A stretch of 64,000 nt of DNA from Chitinophaga chungangae (GTDB lineage Bacteria > Bacteroidota > Bacteroidia > Chitinophagales > Chitinophagaceae): contig NZ_JAGHKP010000001.1 in the NCBI RefSeq assembly GCF_017742215.1, positions 1 through 64,000 of the forward strand, read 5' to 3'. This document shows positions 46,803 through 55,768 of the stretch, one piece after another. Made by a program: the position numbers and the translations under genes. Below the pieces are notes generated by a model that was given only the letters and a program-made list of their open reading frames with translations, ran no database searches and was not told where the DNA came from. How positions within the stretch are numbered: the stretch's first letter is position 1; each line of letters opens with the position of its first letter.

Positions 46803-47837
46803 TTAGTTGCGATTACGTTTATTAGGTTTCGTATACACTGCTTTCGGCTTTGTCCCGTTGTTGCGGGCGGCGGCTTTGGCAGCGGGTTTTGAAGCGGTCT
46901 TTACCGTTTTGGCCGGCTTTGCGGCCGGTTTGGCGACGGGTTTGTCCGCTGGTCGGGGGTTAGTTGCGGCTGCCGGTTGGGCCAGGTCTGCATCCATTGT
47001 TACGTCGGCAATGGACGAATCCCGGTACATCGGCGGCGGGGGAGCGCTCTTTCCGTCTCTTCGTGTTCCGATCACTTCTTCATGATACGCAATGTTTATC
47101 CGTGAATAGGTATTCCAGCCCGCTTTGCTTAAACCTTCGCGGTAGAAGATCAGCAGTTTGGAAAATTTGGTAGCTATGTCTGTCCCGTCCCCGAATACGA
47201 TCACGTGATCGCCGAGCTTGGGCGTGATCTCGAATTTCCTGTCGCCCGTGATCGTCACCTGTTCCACCTGTGCGTTCCAGAAAGTATCCGCCAAAATAAA
47301 CCGGGCCATATCGCCGATCTGCGCGTACAGCAGGCTGTCTTCCTTTTTGAACTGCGTCGCGTCCGTCGGGAAGCCCGTGAACACGGGCACGCGGGCCGAA
47401 AACCGGTCTGATACCGGGATGCGCTCGTTCTGCTCGTCCAGGTAAAAACTGTTGCCGGAGAACGTGAACACTCTCGCCACCGGGTCGCGCTGCACGACGT
47501 TCGCGTTGAGCACGCCCTGGTTGTCCAGGTACAGTTCCGCGGAGCGCACCCAGGGATCTCTTTCCACCACGCGTTCGAGGTTGGCGAGATTGATCTGGCT
47601 GATGGCCATGCCCACCGGGTTCTGGCTTTTATCGGTAACGATCAGCTGTTTGATGTCTTTTTCATCAATAAAAGCATTGCGGTCGTCGCCTTTGAGGGTA
47701 ACGTGAATGCTTTTGCATGTTTCGTTTTCCTTGTCATGCACCGCCGCCGCCAGCAGCACGCCAAAGCCTGCCAGCACACCGCTCCAGAGGAGCACTGCGC
47801 CGATGCGTTTGAGGGCTGTTTTGGTTTTAGGTTGCAT
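46803..47837 (-). CDS. ftsQ: Cell division protein FtsQ
   Basis: A bitopic divisome protein (344 residues) with a short cytosolic N-terminus, one membrane helix (about residues 12-32) and a POTRA/FtsQ domain (about 40-260; LERVVERDPWVRSAELYLD is typical). An unusual C-terminal tail of about 60-70 residues is rich in Lys, Ala and Pro (PVAKPAAKPAKTVKTASK) and would lie in the periplasm. It links FtsL/FtsB-type partners with the ring. It sits between murC and ftsA. Confidence 0.9.
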   Translation of the reverse strand: MQPKTKTALKRIGAVLLWSGVLAGFGVLLAAAVHDKENETCKSIHVTLKGDDRNAFIDEKDIKQLIVTDKSQNPVGMAISQINLANLERVVERDPWVRSAELYLDNQGVLNANVVQRDPVARVFTFSGNSFYLDEQNERIPVSDRFSARVPVFTGFPTDATQFKKEDSLLYAQIGDMARFILADTFWNAQVEQVTITGDRKFEITPKLGDHVIVFGDGTDIATKFSKLLIFYREGLSKAGWNTYSRINIAYHEEVIGTRRDGKSAPPPPMYRDSSIADVTMDADLAQPAAATNPRPADKPVAKPAAKPAKTVKTASKPAAKAAARNNGTKPKAVYTKPNKRNRN

Positions 47838-47857
47838 GTTTTTTTATATAACGGTTA

Positions 47858-49210
47858 TCAGTTTAACAGGTCGGTCAGCGGTTCGCGCAGCAGGTCGATG
47901 TCTCCCGCGCCGGCCGTGATCAGTAATTCGATGTTGTGCTCCCGCACCCAGTCCGGCACAGCGTTCCGGTCCATGATCATCACTTTCGGCCCGTGGATCT
48001 TCCCCGCGATCATTTCACTGGTAACGCCTTCGATCGGCAGTTCCCGCGCGGGATAGATGGGCAGCAGTATCACTTCGTCCGCCAGCGACAAGGTTTCACC
48101 AAAACCCTCCGCGAAATCGCGGGTACGGGTGAATAGGTGCGGCTGGAATATGACGGTGCATTTTTTTCCGCTGAACAGCGTTTTGGCGCTGGTGATCAAC
48201 GCCCGCAGCTCTTCCGGATGATGCGCATAATCGTCGATATACACCACGCGGTCGTTTTTAACGAGATAATCGAACCGGCGGCGGATGCCTTTGAAATCCG
48301 CCACCGCCGCCCTGATCTTATCGTTGCCGATGCCGAGCAGGTGCGCCACGCCGATGGCCGCCACCGCGTTCTCCACGTTGTGCATGCCGCCGAGGTGCAG
48401 CTTTACGTTATCGATCATCCAATCCTGCCGCACTACGTCGAACTCATACCCGCCGTTTTCCATGCGGATATTGGTGGCGTAGATGTCGGCCGCATCGTTT
48501 TGCAGGCTGTAAAAAAGCTGGTTGTCGCCCTGCAGCTCCGCTCCGCGATGCAAACCGTGCCTTGCCAGCAAAGTGCCGTTGGGCTTGATGTTGCGGGTGT
48601 ATTGAATAAACGCTTCTTCCACTTCCTGTTCGGTGCCGTAGATGTCCAGGTGGTCCGGGTCCATAGCGGTAAGCACGGCAATGTCCGGGCTCAGTTTGAG
48701 GAAGGAGCGGTCGTATTCATCGGCTTCTATCACGGCTACCTGTTTTTCGCTGCTCCAGAAGTTTTTGCCGTAGTTGGAGCTGATGCCGCCGAGGAAGGCA
48801 TTGCAGCCGTACCCGGAATGGCGCAGCAGGTGCGCGATCATGGTGCTTACGGTGGTTTTGCCGTGCGTGCCGGCCACGGTGATGGCGAACAGCTCGCGGG
48901 TGATCTCCTGCAGCACGTCGCTGCGTTTTACGACTTCGTAGTTGTTCTCCCGGTAGAACACCAGTTCTTTCTGCGTGGCAGGAATGGCGGGGGTATACAC
49001 CACCAGGTCCGCGTCGCGGTCTATCTGCGCGAGGTCTTCCGTATAATGAATACGGATGCCTTCGGCTTCAAGCTGCTGCGTGAGCTGGGTCGAGGTACGG
49101 TCGTAGCCGCTCACCGCCGCGCCCTTCTCGTTGAAGAAGCGGGCAATGGCGCTCATACCGATACCGCCGATGCCTACAAAGTAGATCCTGTGTATGTTCT
49201 TTAACTCCAT
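47858..49210 (-). CDS. murC: UDP-N-acetylmuramate--L-alanine ligase
   Basis: A cytosolic Mur ligase that adds L-Ala to UDP-MurNAc with ATP. The nucleotide-binding N-terminus GIGGIGMSAIARF is at about residues 13-25. The ATP loop is AGTHGKTTVS (about 113-122), and DDYAHHPEE is the conserved central block. The 450 residues are normal. It lies 13 nt after murG and 20 nt before ftsQ. Confidence 0.97.
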   Translation of the reverse strand: MELKNIHRIYFVGIGGIGMSAIARFFNEKGAAVSGYDRTSTQLTQQLEAEGIRIHYTEDLAQIDRDADLVVYTPAIPATQKELVFYRENNYEVVKRSDVLQEITRELFAITVAGTHGKTTVSTMIAHLLRHSGYGCNAFLGGISSNYGKNFWSSEKQVAVIEADEYDRSFLKLSPDIAVLTAMDPDHLDIYGTEQEVEEAFIQYTRNIKPNGTLLARHGLHRGAELQGDNQLFYSLQNDAADIYATNIRMENGGYEFDVVRQDWMIDNVKLHLGGMHNVENAVAAIGVAHLLGIGNDKIRAAVADFKGIRRRFDYLVKNDRVVYIDDYAHHPEELRALITSAKTLFSGKKCTVIFQPHLFTRTRDFAEGFGETLSLADEVILLPIYPARELPIEGVTSEMIAGKIHGPKVMIMDRNAVPDWVREHNIELLITAGAGDIDLLREPLTDLLN

Positions 49211-49223
49211 TCCGGGGACAATA

Positions 49224-50324
49224 TTATCTGATCAGTCCGAGCACTGCCCGGGCGATCGTTATATCAGCATTGGCATTGCCTAACGGGGCAATGTTTTTTT
49301 CAAGTTTTTCCATCAGCGCTTTGTTCTGCACGAGGCTGAGCGCTTCATTCGCCAGTTTGCCGAAGGCTTCGTCGTCTTTGATCATCAGCGCGGCCTGTTT
49401 GTGCACGAGGGCGAGCGCGTTCTGCGTTTGATGATCTTCGGCGGCAAAAGGATAAGGCACGAAGATGGACGGTTTTTTCACCACGCAAAGCTCGGCGATG
49501 GCCAGCGCTCCCGCGCGGGAGATCACGGCATCTGCGGCTTTGTAGGCGAAATCCATCACGTTGATGAAATCGTGCACCTTTACATGCGTCGCGAACGGCG
49601 CGGCGGCGGCTTTGGCCTGTTCGTAGAACAATTTGCCGGTTTGCCAGATCAGCTGTACGTCTTTGTTCACAAATTCAGCCAGGTGCGGCAGCAGCGCTTC
49701 GTTGATCGATTTGGCGCCCAGGCTTCCGCCTACGGCGAGAACGGTGGGTTTGCCCATCATCAGGCCGAAGTGGCGCATCGCTTCATCTTTCGTTACGGCG
49801 CTTTGGGTGATCGATCCGCGTACGGGGTTGCCGGTGTAGAGGAGTTTTTCCGCGGGGAAAAACTTCTCCATGCCTTCATACCCTGTACATATCTTTTCGG
49901 CTTTACGGCCTAATATCTTGTTGCTTTTGCCGGCCCAGGAATTTTGTTCCTGGATCAGTGTGGGAATTCCCCTGCGTTGCGCCTGGCGCAGAATGGGAAA
50001 ACTGGCGTACCCGCCCACGCCCACGGCCACGTCCGGTTGAAAGCGGTTGAGCACGTTTTTGGCCTGGCTGAGGCTTTTGAGCAGTTTAAACGGCAGCAGC
50101 AGGTTTTTGAGCATGTTGCTGCGGTTGAACCCTGCAATTTCGAGCCCTTCGATAGGGTAACCCGCCTGCGGCACTTTCTCCATTTCCATTTTGCCTTTCG
50201 CGCCCACGAACAGGATATCGATATCCGGCTCCAGTTTGCGGAGGGCATTGGCAATGGCGATTGCGGGGAAGATGTGACCTCCTGTACCGCCGCCTGCTAT
50301 GATTACTTTATGTGCCAAGTTCAA
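49224..50324 (-). CDS. murG: UDP-GlcNAc:lipid II N-acetylglucosaminyltransferase
   Basis: GT28 glycosyltransferase at the inner face of the membrane that makes lipid II from lipid I. The GGGTGGHIFPA loop is near residue 9, GVGGYASFP near the middle, and the donor-site block SRAGALAIAEL near residue 270. The start is not ATG. A TTG at 50324 has an AAAGGA sequence 9 nt upstream and follows the ftsW stop, so it is preferred. TTG at 50318 or at 50348 are alternatives; the latter would overlap ftsW. Its length is then 366 residues. Confidence 0.94.
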   Translation of the reverse strand: MNLAHKVIIAGGGTGGHIFPAIAIANALRKLEPDIDILFVGAKGKMEMEKVPQAGYPIEGLEIAGFNRSNMLKNLLLPFKLLKSLSQAKNVLNRFQPDVAVGVGGYASFPILRQAQRRGIPTLIQEQNSWAGKSNKILGRKAEKICTGYEGMEKFFPAEKLLYTGNPVRGSITQSAVTKDEAMRHFGLMMGKPTVLAVGGSLGAKSINEALLPHLAEFVNKDVQLIWQTGKLFYEQAKAAAAPFATHVKVHDFINVMDFAYKAADAVISRAGALAIAELCVVKKPSIFVPYPFAAEDHQTQNALALVHKQAALMIKDDEAFGKLANEALSLVQNKALMEKLEKNIAPLGNANADITIARAVLGLIR

Positions 50325-50337
50325 AAATATTATTCCT

Positions 50338-51504
50338 TTATGCGGCAACCGCAGGATTGGTAACCTCCTGTTTGATGCCTATTTCTTCAACATTTCTCGA
50401 TACGCTCAAAATGATGCCGATGGCGAGACTGGTGAATATCACCGAAGAGCCGCCCATGCTCACCAGCGGAAGGGTTAACCCCGTAACCGGCAGCAGGTGA
50501 ACGTTCACCGCCATGTGCATCAATGCCTGTATCACCAGCGTAACGCTCAGGCCCAGGGCCAGGAATGCGCCGAATGCATACGGACAGTTCTTAAAGATTC
50601 TTATACTTCGCAAGAGCAGGATCAGGTACGCCGCCAACACTAAAAAGGCGCCAAAGATACCATACTCTTCAAGAATAATCGCATAAATAAAATCCGAATA
50701 AGGGTGCGGCAGAAAATTTCTTGCCGTACTGTTACCCGGGCCTTTGCCCATTGCGCCTCCCGTTGCAATGGCGATGTTCGCTTGCTGCACCTGGTAAGGC
50801 ACGTCGCTTTCTTCGCTGCTGAAAAAACTTTCGATACGTTTTTCCCAGGTAGCGGTACGCCCTTTGTAAGGCGTAATCTTCGCGATCAGGAACATCAATA
50901 TCACCAGCCCGATCGCGCAGCCCACCATTCCCAGCAAAAACTTCAGCGGCACGCGGCCGATAAAACAGAGCAGCATGCAACTGGAACCCAGCAGCAGCGC
51001 GGTACTCATGTTCGCCGGCATGATCAGCGCGCAGATGATGCCCACGGGCACGATGATCGGGAGGAATCCTTTTTTGAAATCCGTGATCACCGCCTGTTTG
51101 CGGCTCAGCTGCCGCGATACGTACATGAACAGCGCCAGCTTCGCAATGTCTGACGTTTGAAACGTCAGGTTGATCACCGGCAGCCTGATCCAGCGGCTGG
51201 CTTCGTTCAGGTTCGAGCCGAACAGCAAAGTGTACAGCAGCAGGGGGATCGAGACCAGGAAACCGATCTGCGCCACGCGGGAATAAATGGTGTAATTCAC
51301 CCGGTGCGCGAAATAGATGATCAGGATGCCCAGTACGAGCACGCTCAGTTGCTTGAACAGGTAATATTCCGTATGCCCGCTGTATACGCGGTATGCCAAA
51401 GAGCCGGTTGAACTGTATACTGCCAACAAGCTTACCGCAGACAGGAAGAACACGATCGTCCAGATCACCTTGTCGCCTTTCGTCCTTTGAAGTAAGTTGT
51501 TCAC
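50338..51504 (-). CDS. ftsW: Lipid II polymerase FtsW (SEDS family)
   Basis: A 388-residue SEDS-family glycosyltransferase with about ten membrane helices, the septal partner of the ftsI product. Family segments include ASRWIRLP, NFLPHPYSDFIYAIILEEYG and NVHLLPVTGLTLPLVSMGGSS. It is encoded between murD and murG in the cluster order usual for Bacteroidota. Confidence 0.96.
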   Translation of the reverse strand: MNNLLQRTKGDKVIWTIVFFLSAVSLLAVYSSTGSLAYRVYSGHTEYYLFKQLSVLVLGILIIYFAHRVNYTIYSRVAQIGFLVSIPLLLYTLLFGSNLNEASRWIRLPVINLTFQTSDIAKLALFMYVSRQLSRKQAVITDFKKGFLPIIVPVGIICALIMPANMSTALLLGSSCMLLCFIGRVPLKFLLGMVGCAIGLVILMFLIAKITPYKGRTATWEKRIESFFSSEESDVPYQVQQANIAIATGGAMGKGPGNSTARNFLPHPYSDFIYAIILEEYGIFGAFLVLAAYLILLLRSIRIFKNCPYAFGAFLALGLSVTLVIQALMHMAVNVHLLPVTGLTLPLVSMGGSSVIFTSLAIGIILSVSRNVEEIGIKQEVTNPAVAA

Positions 51505-51521
51505 GTTGTTCGTTTAAAAAG

Positions 51522-52856
51522 TTAAAGTTCTCTCACTGCCTCCTTGAACTGGCGGCCTCTCTCTTCATAATTTTTGAAGAGGTCGAAGCTGGCGCAGGCG
51601 GGGGAGAGCAATACCACATCGCCTTTGCTGGACAACCGGAAAGCCGCCGCTACGGCATCTTTCATGTTGTCGGTGTTTATCATCACTTCCATGTCTTTAG
51701 ACAGGGCTTCGTGAATGGGGCGGTTATCGACGCCCAGGCAAACGATCGCTTTCACCTTTTCCCTTACCAGGTCGCGGATGGCGCTGTAATCATTCCCTTT
51801 GTCCACGCCGCCCATGATCAGGATCACCGGGCGTTCCATGCTTTCCAGGGCAAACCATACGGAGTTCACGTTGGTAGCTTTGCTGTCGTTGATAAAATCC
51901 ACGCCGCGCACGGTCGCTACGTATTCCATCCGGTGTTCCAGGCTCGAAAAAGTGCTGAGGCTTTCGCGGATCTTTTCTTTCCGTATATCCATCGTGCGGC
52001 CTGCTATGCCTGCTGCCATTGAATTATATAAGTTATGCTTACCTTTTAAAGCCAGGTCGTACATAGACATAATTACCGGTTCATCCTTCACCTGAATGTT
52101 CACCTGATCGTTTGCTATAAATCCTCCTTCGTTCAATGGTTCCATAATGCTAAAAGGTATTGGTTCTGAAAAAATGGGTTTCGTCGCTAAATACTTCCTG
52201 ATCTCAGGATCGTCTTTACAATAAATAAAATAATCTTCCTTCGTTTGATTCATGGCTATGCGGAATTTCGACGCCACATAGTTCTCCATTTTATAATCAT
52301 AGCGGTCCAGGTGATCGGGCGTGATGTTCAGCAGAATGGCCACGTTCGGCTTGAACTCCACGATGTCGTCCAGCTGGAAGCTGCTGACTTCGATGATATA
52401 ATAATCGGCCGGCTCCAATGCCACCTGCCGCGCGTAGCTGATCCCGATATTACCCACCAGCGCGGCGTTGAGGCCTGCGGTGCGGAAAATGTGATGGGTG
52501 AGCGCCGTGGTGGTGCTTTTCCCGTTGCTTCCCGTAATGGCAATGATCTTTTTGTCTTTGCTGAAACGCCAGGCCAGTTCTATTTCCGATATCACCTTCA
52601 CACCGCGTTCCCGCACTTTTTTCATCAGCTCGCTTTTCTCCGGTATGCCCGGGCTCTTCACGATTTCATCCGCTCCGAGTATAATGTCCCAGGAATGATG
52701 GCCTTCCTCGAAAGGAATATGATTTACCGCCAGTTCCTGTTTATAAATGTCTTTGATCTGCCCGCCGTCGGAAACGAACACGTCGAATCCTTGTTTTTTC
52801 CCCAGCAGGGCCGCTCCAATTCCGCTTTCTCCGGCTCCGAGTATTACCAGTCGCAT
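51522..52856 (-). CDS. murD: UDP-N-acetylmuramoyl-L-alanine--D-glutamate ligase
   Basis: A cytosolic Mur ligase that adds D-Glu (444 residues). The N-terminus [16 protein letters not shown] is the family opening, so ATG at 52856 is chosen rather than the longer ORF. The ATP loop is TGSNGKSTT. The start codon overlaps the mraY stop by one base (TAATG), which suggests translational coupling. Confidence 0.97.
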   Translation of the reverse strand: MRLVILGAGESGIGAALLGKKQGFDVFVSDGGQIKDIYKQELAVNHIPFEEGHHSWDIILGADEIVKSPGIPEKSELMKKVRERGVKVISEIELAWRFSKDKKIIAITGSNGKSTTTALTHHIFRTAGLNAALVGNIGISYARQVALEPADYYIIEVSSFQLDDIVEFKPNVAILLNITPDHLDRYDYKMENYVASKFRIAMNQTKEDYFIYCKDDPEIRKYLATKPIFSEPIPFSIMEPLNEGGFIANDQVNIQVKDEPVIMSMYDLALKGKHNLYNSMAAGIAGRTMDIRKEKIRESLSTFSSLEHRMEYVATVRGVDFINDSKATNVNSVWFALESMERPVILIMGGVDKGNDYSAIRDLVREKVKAIVCLGVDNRPIHEALSKDMEVMINTDNMKDAVAAAFRLSSKGDVVLLSPACASFDLFKNYEERGRQFKEAVREL

Positions 52857-54106
52857 TATCTCATTTTTAAGGTGGCGATGGCAAATACGACGCACATAAC
52901 GGTCACGATCCAGAAGCGCACTGCGATCTTGCTTTCGTGGTAGCCGAGTTTCTGGTAGTGATGGTGCAGCGGGCTCATGAGGAACACGCGGCGGCCTTCA
53001 CCGTATTTTTTCTTCGTGTACTTGAAATAAGATACCTGTATCACCACGCTGAGGTTTTCCACGAAAAACACGCCGCAGATGATGGGAAGCAGCAGTTCTT
53101 TCCGTACGATGATCGCCAGGGAAGCAATGATGCCGCCCAATGCAAGGCTACCGGTATCGCCCATGAACACCTGCGCGGGATAAGCGTTGTACCATAAAAA
53201 GCCCACGCATGCGCCTACGAATGCGGCGATGAAAATGGACAGCTCGCCCAGGTTCGGAATGTACATGATGTTCAGGTATTCCGCGAACTGGATGTTGCCG
53301 CTCACATAAGCGAATATGCCCAGCCCGATGCCGATCACCGCCGAAACGCCCGTCGCCAGGCCGTCCAGCCCGTCCGTCAGGTTGGCGCCGTTGGATACGG
53401 CCACGATGATCACGATCACGATGAGGATGTACAGCGCCCAGGTGAACCTTTCCGCACCGGGTATCCAGGAGATCAGCTTGGCGTAGTTGAACTCATGGTT
53501 TTTTACGAATGGAATGGTGGTGATGGGTGTTTTTACGTCCACGAACTTGCTGCCGTCTTCGGTAATACGTTCGGTGCTGCTGATCACTCTTTCGTAAGGC
53601 GCCGGTTTTTTGTCGGTCATCACCTCGCGGGACATCACCACGTTGTCGTTGAAATACAACGTAGCGCCGATGATCACGCCCAGGCCCACCTGGCCGAGGA
53701 TCTTGAACCGGCCGGCCAAACCTTCCTTATTTTTCCTGAATACCTTGATATAGTCGTCGATAAACCCGATCAGGCCGAGCCAGATGGTAGACAGCAGGAT
53801 CAGGAGGATGTATACGTTCATCACCCTGGCAAACAGCAGGGTGGGGATCACCATGGCGGAAAGGATAATGAGGCCGCCCATGGTAGGAGTGCCTTTTTTG
53901 GTCTGTTCGCCGGCCAGGCCCAGGTCGCGGATCACTTCGCCGATCTGCTTGCGCTGCAGGTACCGCACGATGCGTTTGCCCAGCAGTAACGAGATCACGA
54001 GGGAAAGCAGCAGCGCCATGGTCACGCGGAACGTGATGTATTGCCACAGCCCGGTGCCGGTGTAGTCAAATTCAGTTTTGAGATAATTAAATAGATAGTA
54101 TAACAT
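52856..54106 (-). CDS. mraY: Phospho-N-acetylmuramoyl-pentapeptide transferase
   Basis: An integral membrane enzyme that transfers phospho-MurNAc-pentapeptide to undecaprenyl phosphate, giving lipid I. The catalytic aspartates are in IGFIDDYIK (Asp117, Asp118) and NLTDGLDGL (about 242-250). At 416 residues it exceeds the usual 360 because of an insertion of about 55 residues (about 160-215) between membrane helices, as seen in other Bacteroidota. It starts 21 nt after murE ends. Confidence 0.97.
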   Translation of the reverse strand: MLYYLFNYLKTEFDYTGTGLWQYITFRVTMALLLSLVISLLLGKRIVRYLQRKQIGEVIRDLGLAGEQTKKGTPTMGGLIILSAMVIPTLLFARVMNVYILLILLSTIWLGLIGFIDDYIKVFRKNKEGLAGRFKILGQVGLGVIIGATLYFNDNVVMSREVMTDKKPAPYERVISSTERITEDGSKFVDVKTPITTIPFVKNHEFNYAKLISWIPGAERFTWALYILIVIVIIVAVSNGANLTDGLDGLATGVSAVIGIGLGIFAYVSGNIQFAEYLNIMYIPNLGELSIFIAAFVGACVGFLWYNAYPAQVFMGDTGSLALGGIIASLAIIVRKELLLPIICGVFFVENLSVVIQVSYFKYTKKKYGEGRRVFLMSPLHHHYQKLGYHESKIAVRFWIVTVMCVVFAIATLKMR

Positions 54107-54126
54107 ATTGACTGATCGTGATCTGT

Positions 54127-55593
54127 TTATTTTTCTAAAAGTTCCAGTACCTCGCTTAACACCTGTTTATCGTCGAAGGGGTGTTTCACGCCCTTGATCT
54201 CCTGGTATTTCTCATGGCCTTTTCCGGCGATGAGAATGATGTCTTCCTGCTGCGCAAAGCCCACGGCCGTTTTGATCGCTTCTTTGCGGTCGGCGATAGA
54301 CAGCGTTTTTTTCCGCTGGTGCACGGCCACGCCTTCTTCCATTTCGCGGATAATTTCCTGCGGGTCTTCCGAACGGGGATTATCTGACGTGAAAATCACC
54401 CGGTCGCTGTGCTCCGTCGCCACCTGGCCCATCACGGGGCGTTTGGCCTTGTCCCTGTCTCCGCCGCAGCCTACCACGGTAATGATCTGCTCGTGGCCTT
54501 CGCGGAGGTTCTTGATGGTGGCCAGCACGTTCAGCAAAGCGTCCGGCGTATGGGCATAGTCCACGATGCCGATCACGCGGAGCTTTTTTGAAACGATGTA
54601 GTCGAAACGGCCTTCGGCGCCCTGGATGTTGCTGAGGGCGGCGAGGATATCGTCTTTTTCTTTTCCCAGCAGCACGGCCGCGCCGTAAACCGCCATGAGA
54701 TTATATGCATTGAACTCGCCGATGAGGCGGAAATGCACTTCTTTTTCGCCCACCTGCATAATGAGGCCGGTGAGGTTGTTTTCGAGGATCTTGCCTTTGA
54801 AGTCGGCCATCGTGCGCAGGCTATACGTAGCTTTGCGCGCTTTGGTGTTCTGCAGCATCACGTTCCCGCGTTTGTCGTCGAGATTGGTGAGCGCGAAGGC
54901 GCCGGCAGGCAGCCCGTCGAAAAATGCTTTTTTCACCCGGATGTATTCGTCGAACGTTTTATGGTAGTCGAGGTGATCGTGGGTGATGTTGGAAAAAATG
55001 CCGCCCGCGAATTTCAGTCCCGCGATCCTTTGCTGGTGCACGGCGTGGGAGCTTACTTCCATGAAGGCGTAATCGCAGCCCTGGGCCACCATATCCGCCA
55101 GCAACGCGTTCAGGTTGATAGGGTCGGGCGTGGTGTGCGTGGCGGGCACGATGTTTTCGCCGATCTGGTTCTGCACGGTGCTCAGCAGGCCGCAGGTATG
55201 CCCCAGGCGGGTGAATAATCTGAAAAGCAGCGTGGCGATAGTGGTTTTGCCGTTGGTGCCGGTAACGCCTACAAGCTGCAGTTTGTGCGAAGGATTGTCG
55301 TAGAAGTTGCCCGCCATTACGCCGGCCGCCTGGTGACTGTTAGGCACCTGCACGTAACACACGTCGGGAGAAGTGGTGTCGGGAATGGTTTCGCAAACGA
55401 CGGCGCCCGCTCCCTGGCTGATGGCTTTGGAAATGAAATCGTGGCCGTCTGCCGCGAGGCCGCGGATGGCAATGAAAACATCGCCCGCGCCTACGCGGCG
55501 GGAATCGATATGCAGGGCGTGAACGGCAATATCGTTATTGCCGAGCACCTGCCCGATGTTTACATTGTATAATATTTCCCGCAGCGTTTTCAT
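54127..55593 (-). CDS. murE: UDP-MurNAc-L-Ala-D-Glu--meso-diaminopimelate ligase
   Basis: A cytosolic Mur ligase that adds the third residue of the stem peptide (488 residues). The ATP loop VTGTNGKTT is at residues 110-118. The SDNPRSE block carries the DNPR motif that marks specificity for meso-diaminopimelate. The start codon has no Shine-Dalgarno of its own and overlaps the stop of an upstream 16-codon minicistron (TGATG). The murE start is therefore the end of a three-unit tandem repeat that separates it from ftsI, and its translation is probably coupled to it. Confidence 0.97.
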   Translation of the reverse strand: MKTLREILYNVNIGQVLGNNDIAVHALHIDSRRVGAGDVFIAIRGLAADGHDFISKAISQGAGAVVCETIPDTTSPDVCYVQVPNSHQAAGVMAGNFYDNPSHKLQLVGVTGTNGKTTIATLLFRLFTRLGHTCGLLSTVQNQIGENIVPATHTTPDPINLNALLADMVAQGCDYAFMEVSSHAVHQQRIAGLKFAGGIFSNITHDHLDYHKTFDEYIRVKKAFFDGLPAGAFALTNLDDKRGNVMLQNTKARKATYSLRTMADFKGKILENNLTGLIMQVGEKEVHFRLIGEFNAYNLMAVYGAAVLLGKEKDDILAALSNIQGAEGRFDYIVSKKLRVIGIVDYAHTPDALLNVLATIKNLREGHEQIITVVGCGGDRDKAKRPVMGQVATEHSDRVIFTSDNPRSEDPQEIIREMEEGVAVHQRKKTLSIADRKEAIKTAVGFAQQEDIILIAGKGHEKYQEIKGVKHPFDDKQVLSEVLELLEK

Positions 55594-55740
55594 CAGTTCT
55601 TATTCGTCTTTTTTATTTGTCTGATGGGGTCTTGCGACCTCATCAGTTCTTATTCGTCTTTTTTATTTGTCTGATGGGGTCTTGCGACCTCATCAGTTCT
55701 TATTCGTCTTTTTTATTTGTCTGATGGGGTCTTGCGACCT
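55591..55740 (-). repeat. Three 50-bp tandem repeats encoding overlapping 16-residue minicistrons before murE
   Basis: Three identical 50-bp units (55591-55640, 55641-55690, 55691-55740) fill the gap between ftsI and murE, with a degenerate fourth edge at 55741-55770. Read on the minus strand, each unit holds a 17-codon ORF (MRSQDPIRQIKKTNKN, then TGA): 55693-55743, 55643-55693 and 55593-55643. Each stop overlaps the next ATG by one base, and the last overlaps the murE ATG. An AAGGAG lies in front of the first ATG only. CTGATG and CATCAG with an inner GGTC-GCAA-GACC hairpin enclose the start codons at 55693 and 55643. A translation relay is inferred from this layout. Confidence 0.9.
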
Positions 55741-55768
55741 CATTACTCCTTATTCGTCTTTATTCGTA

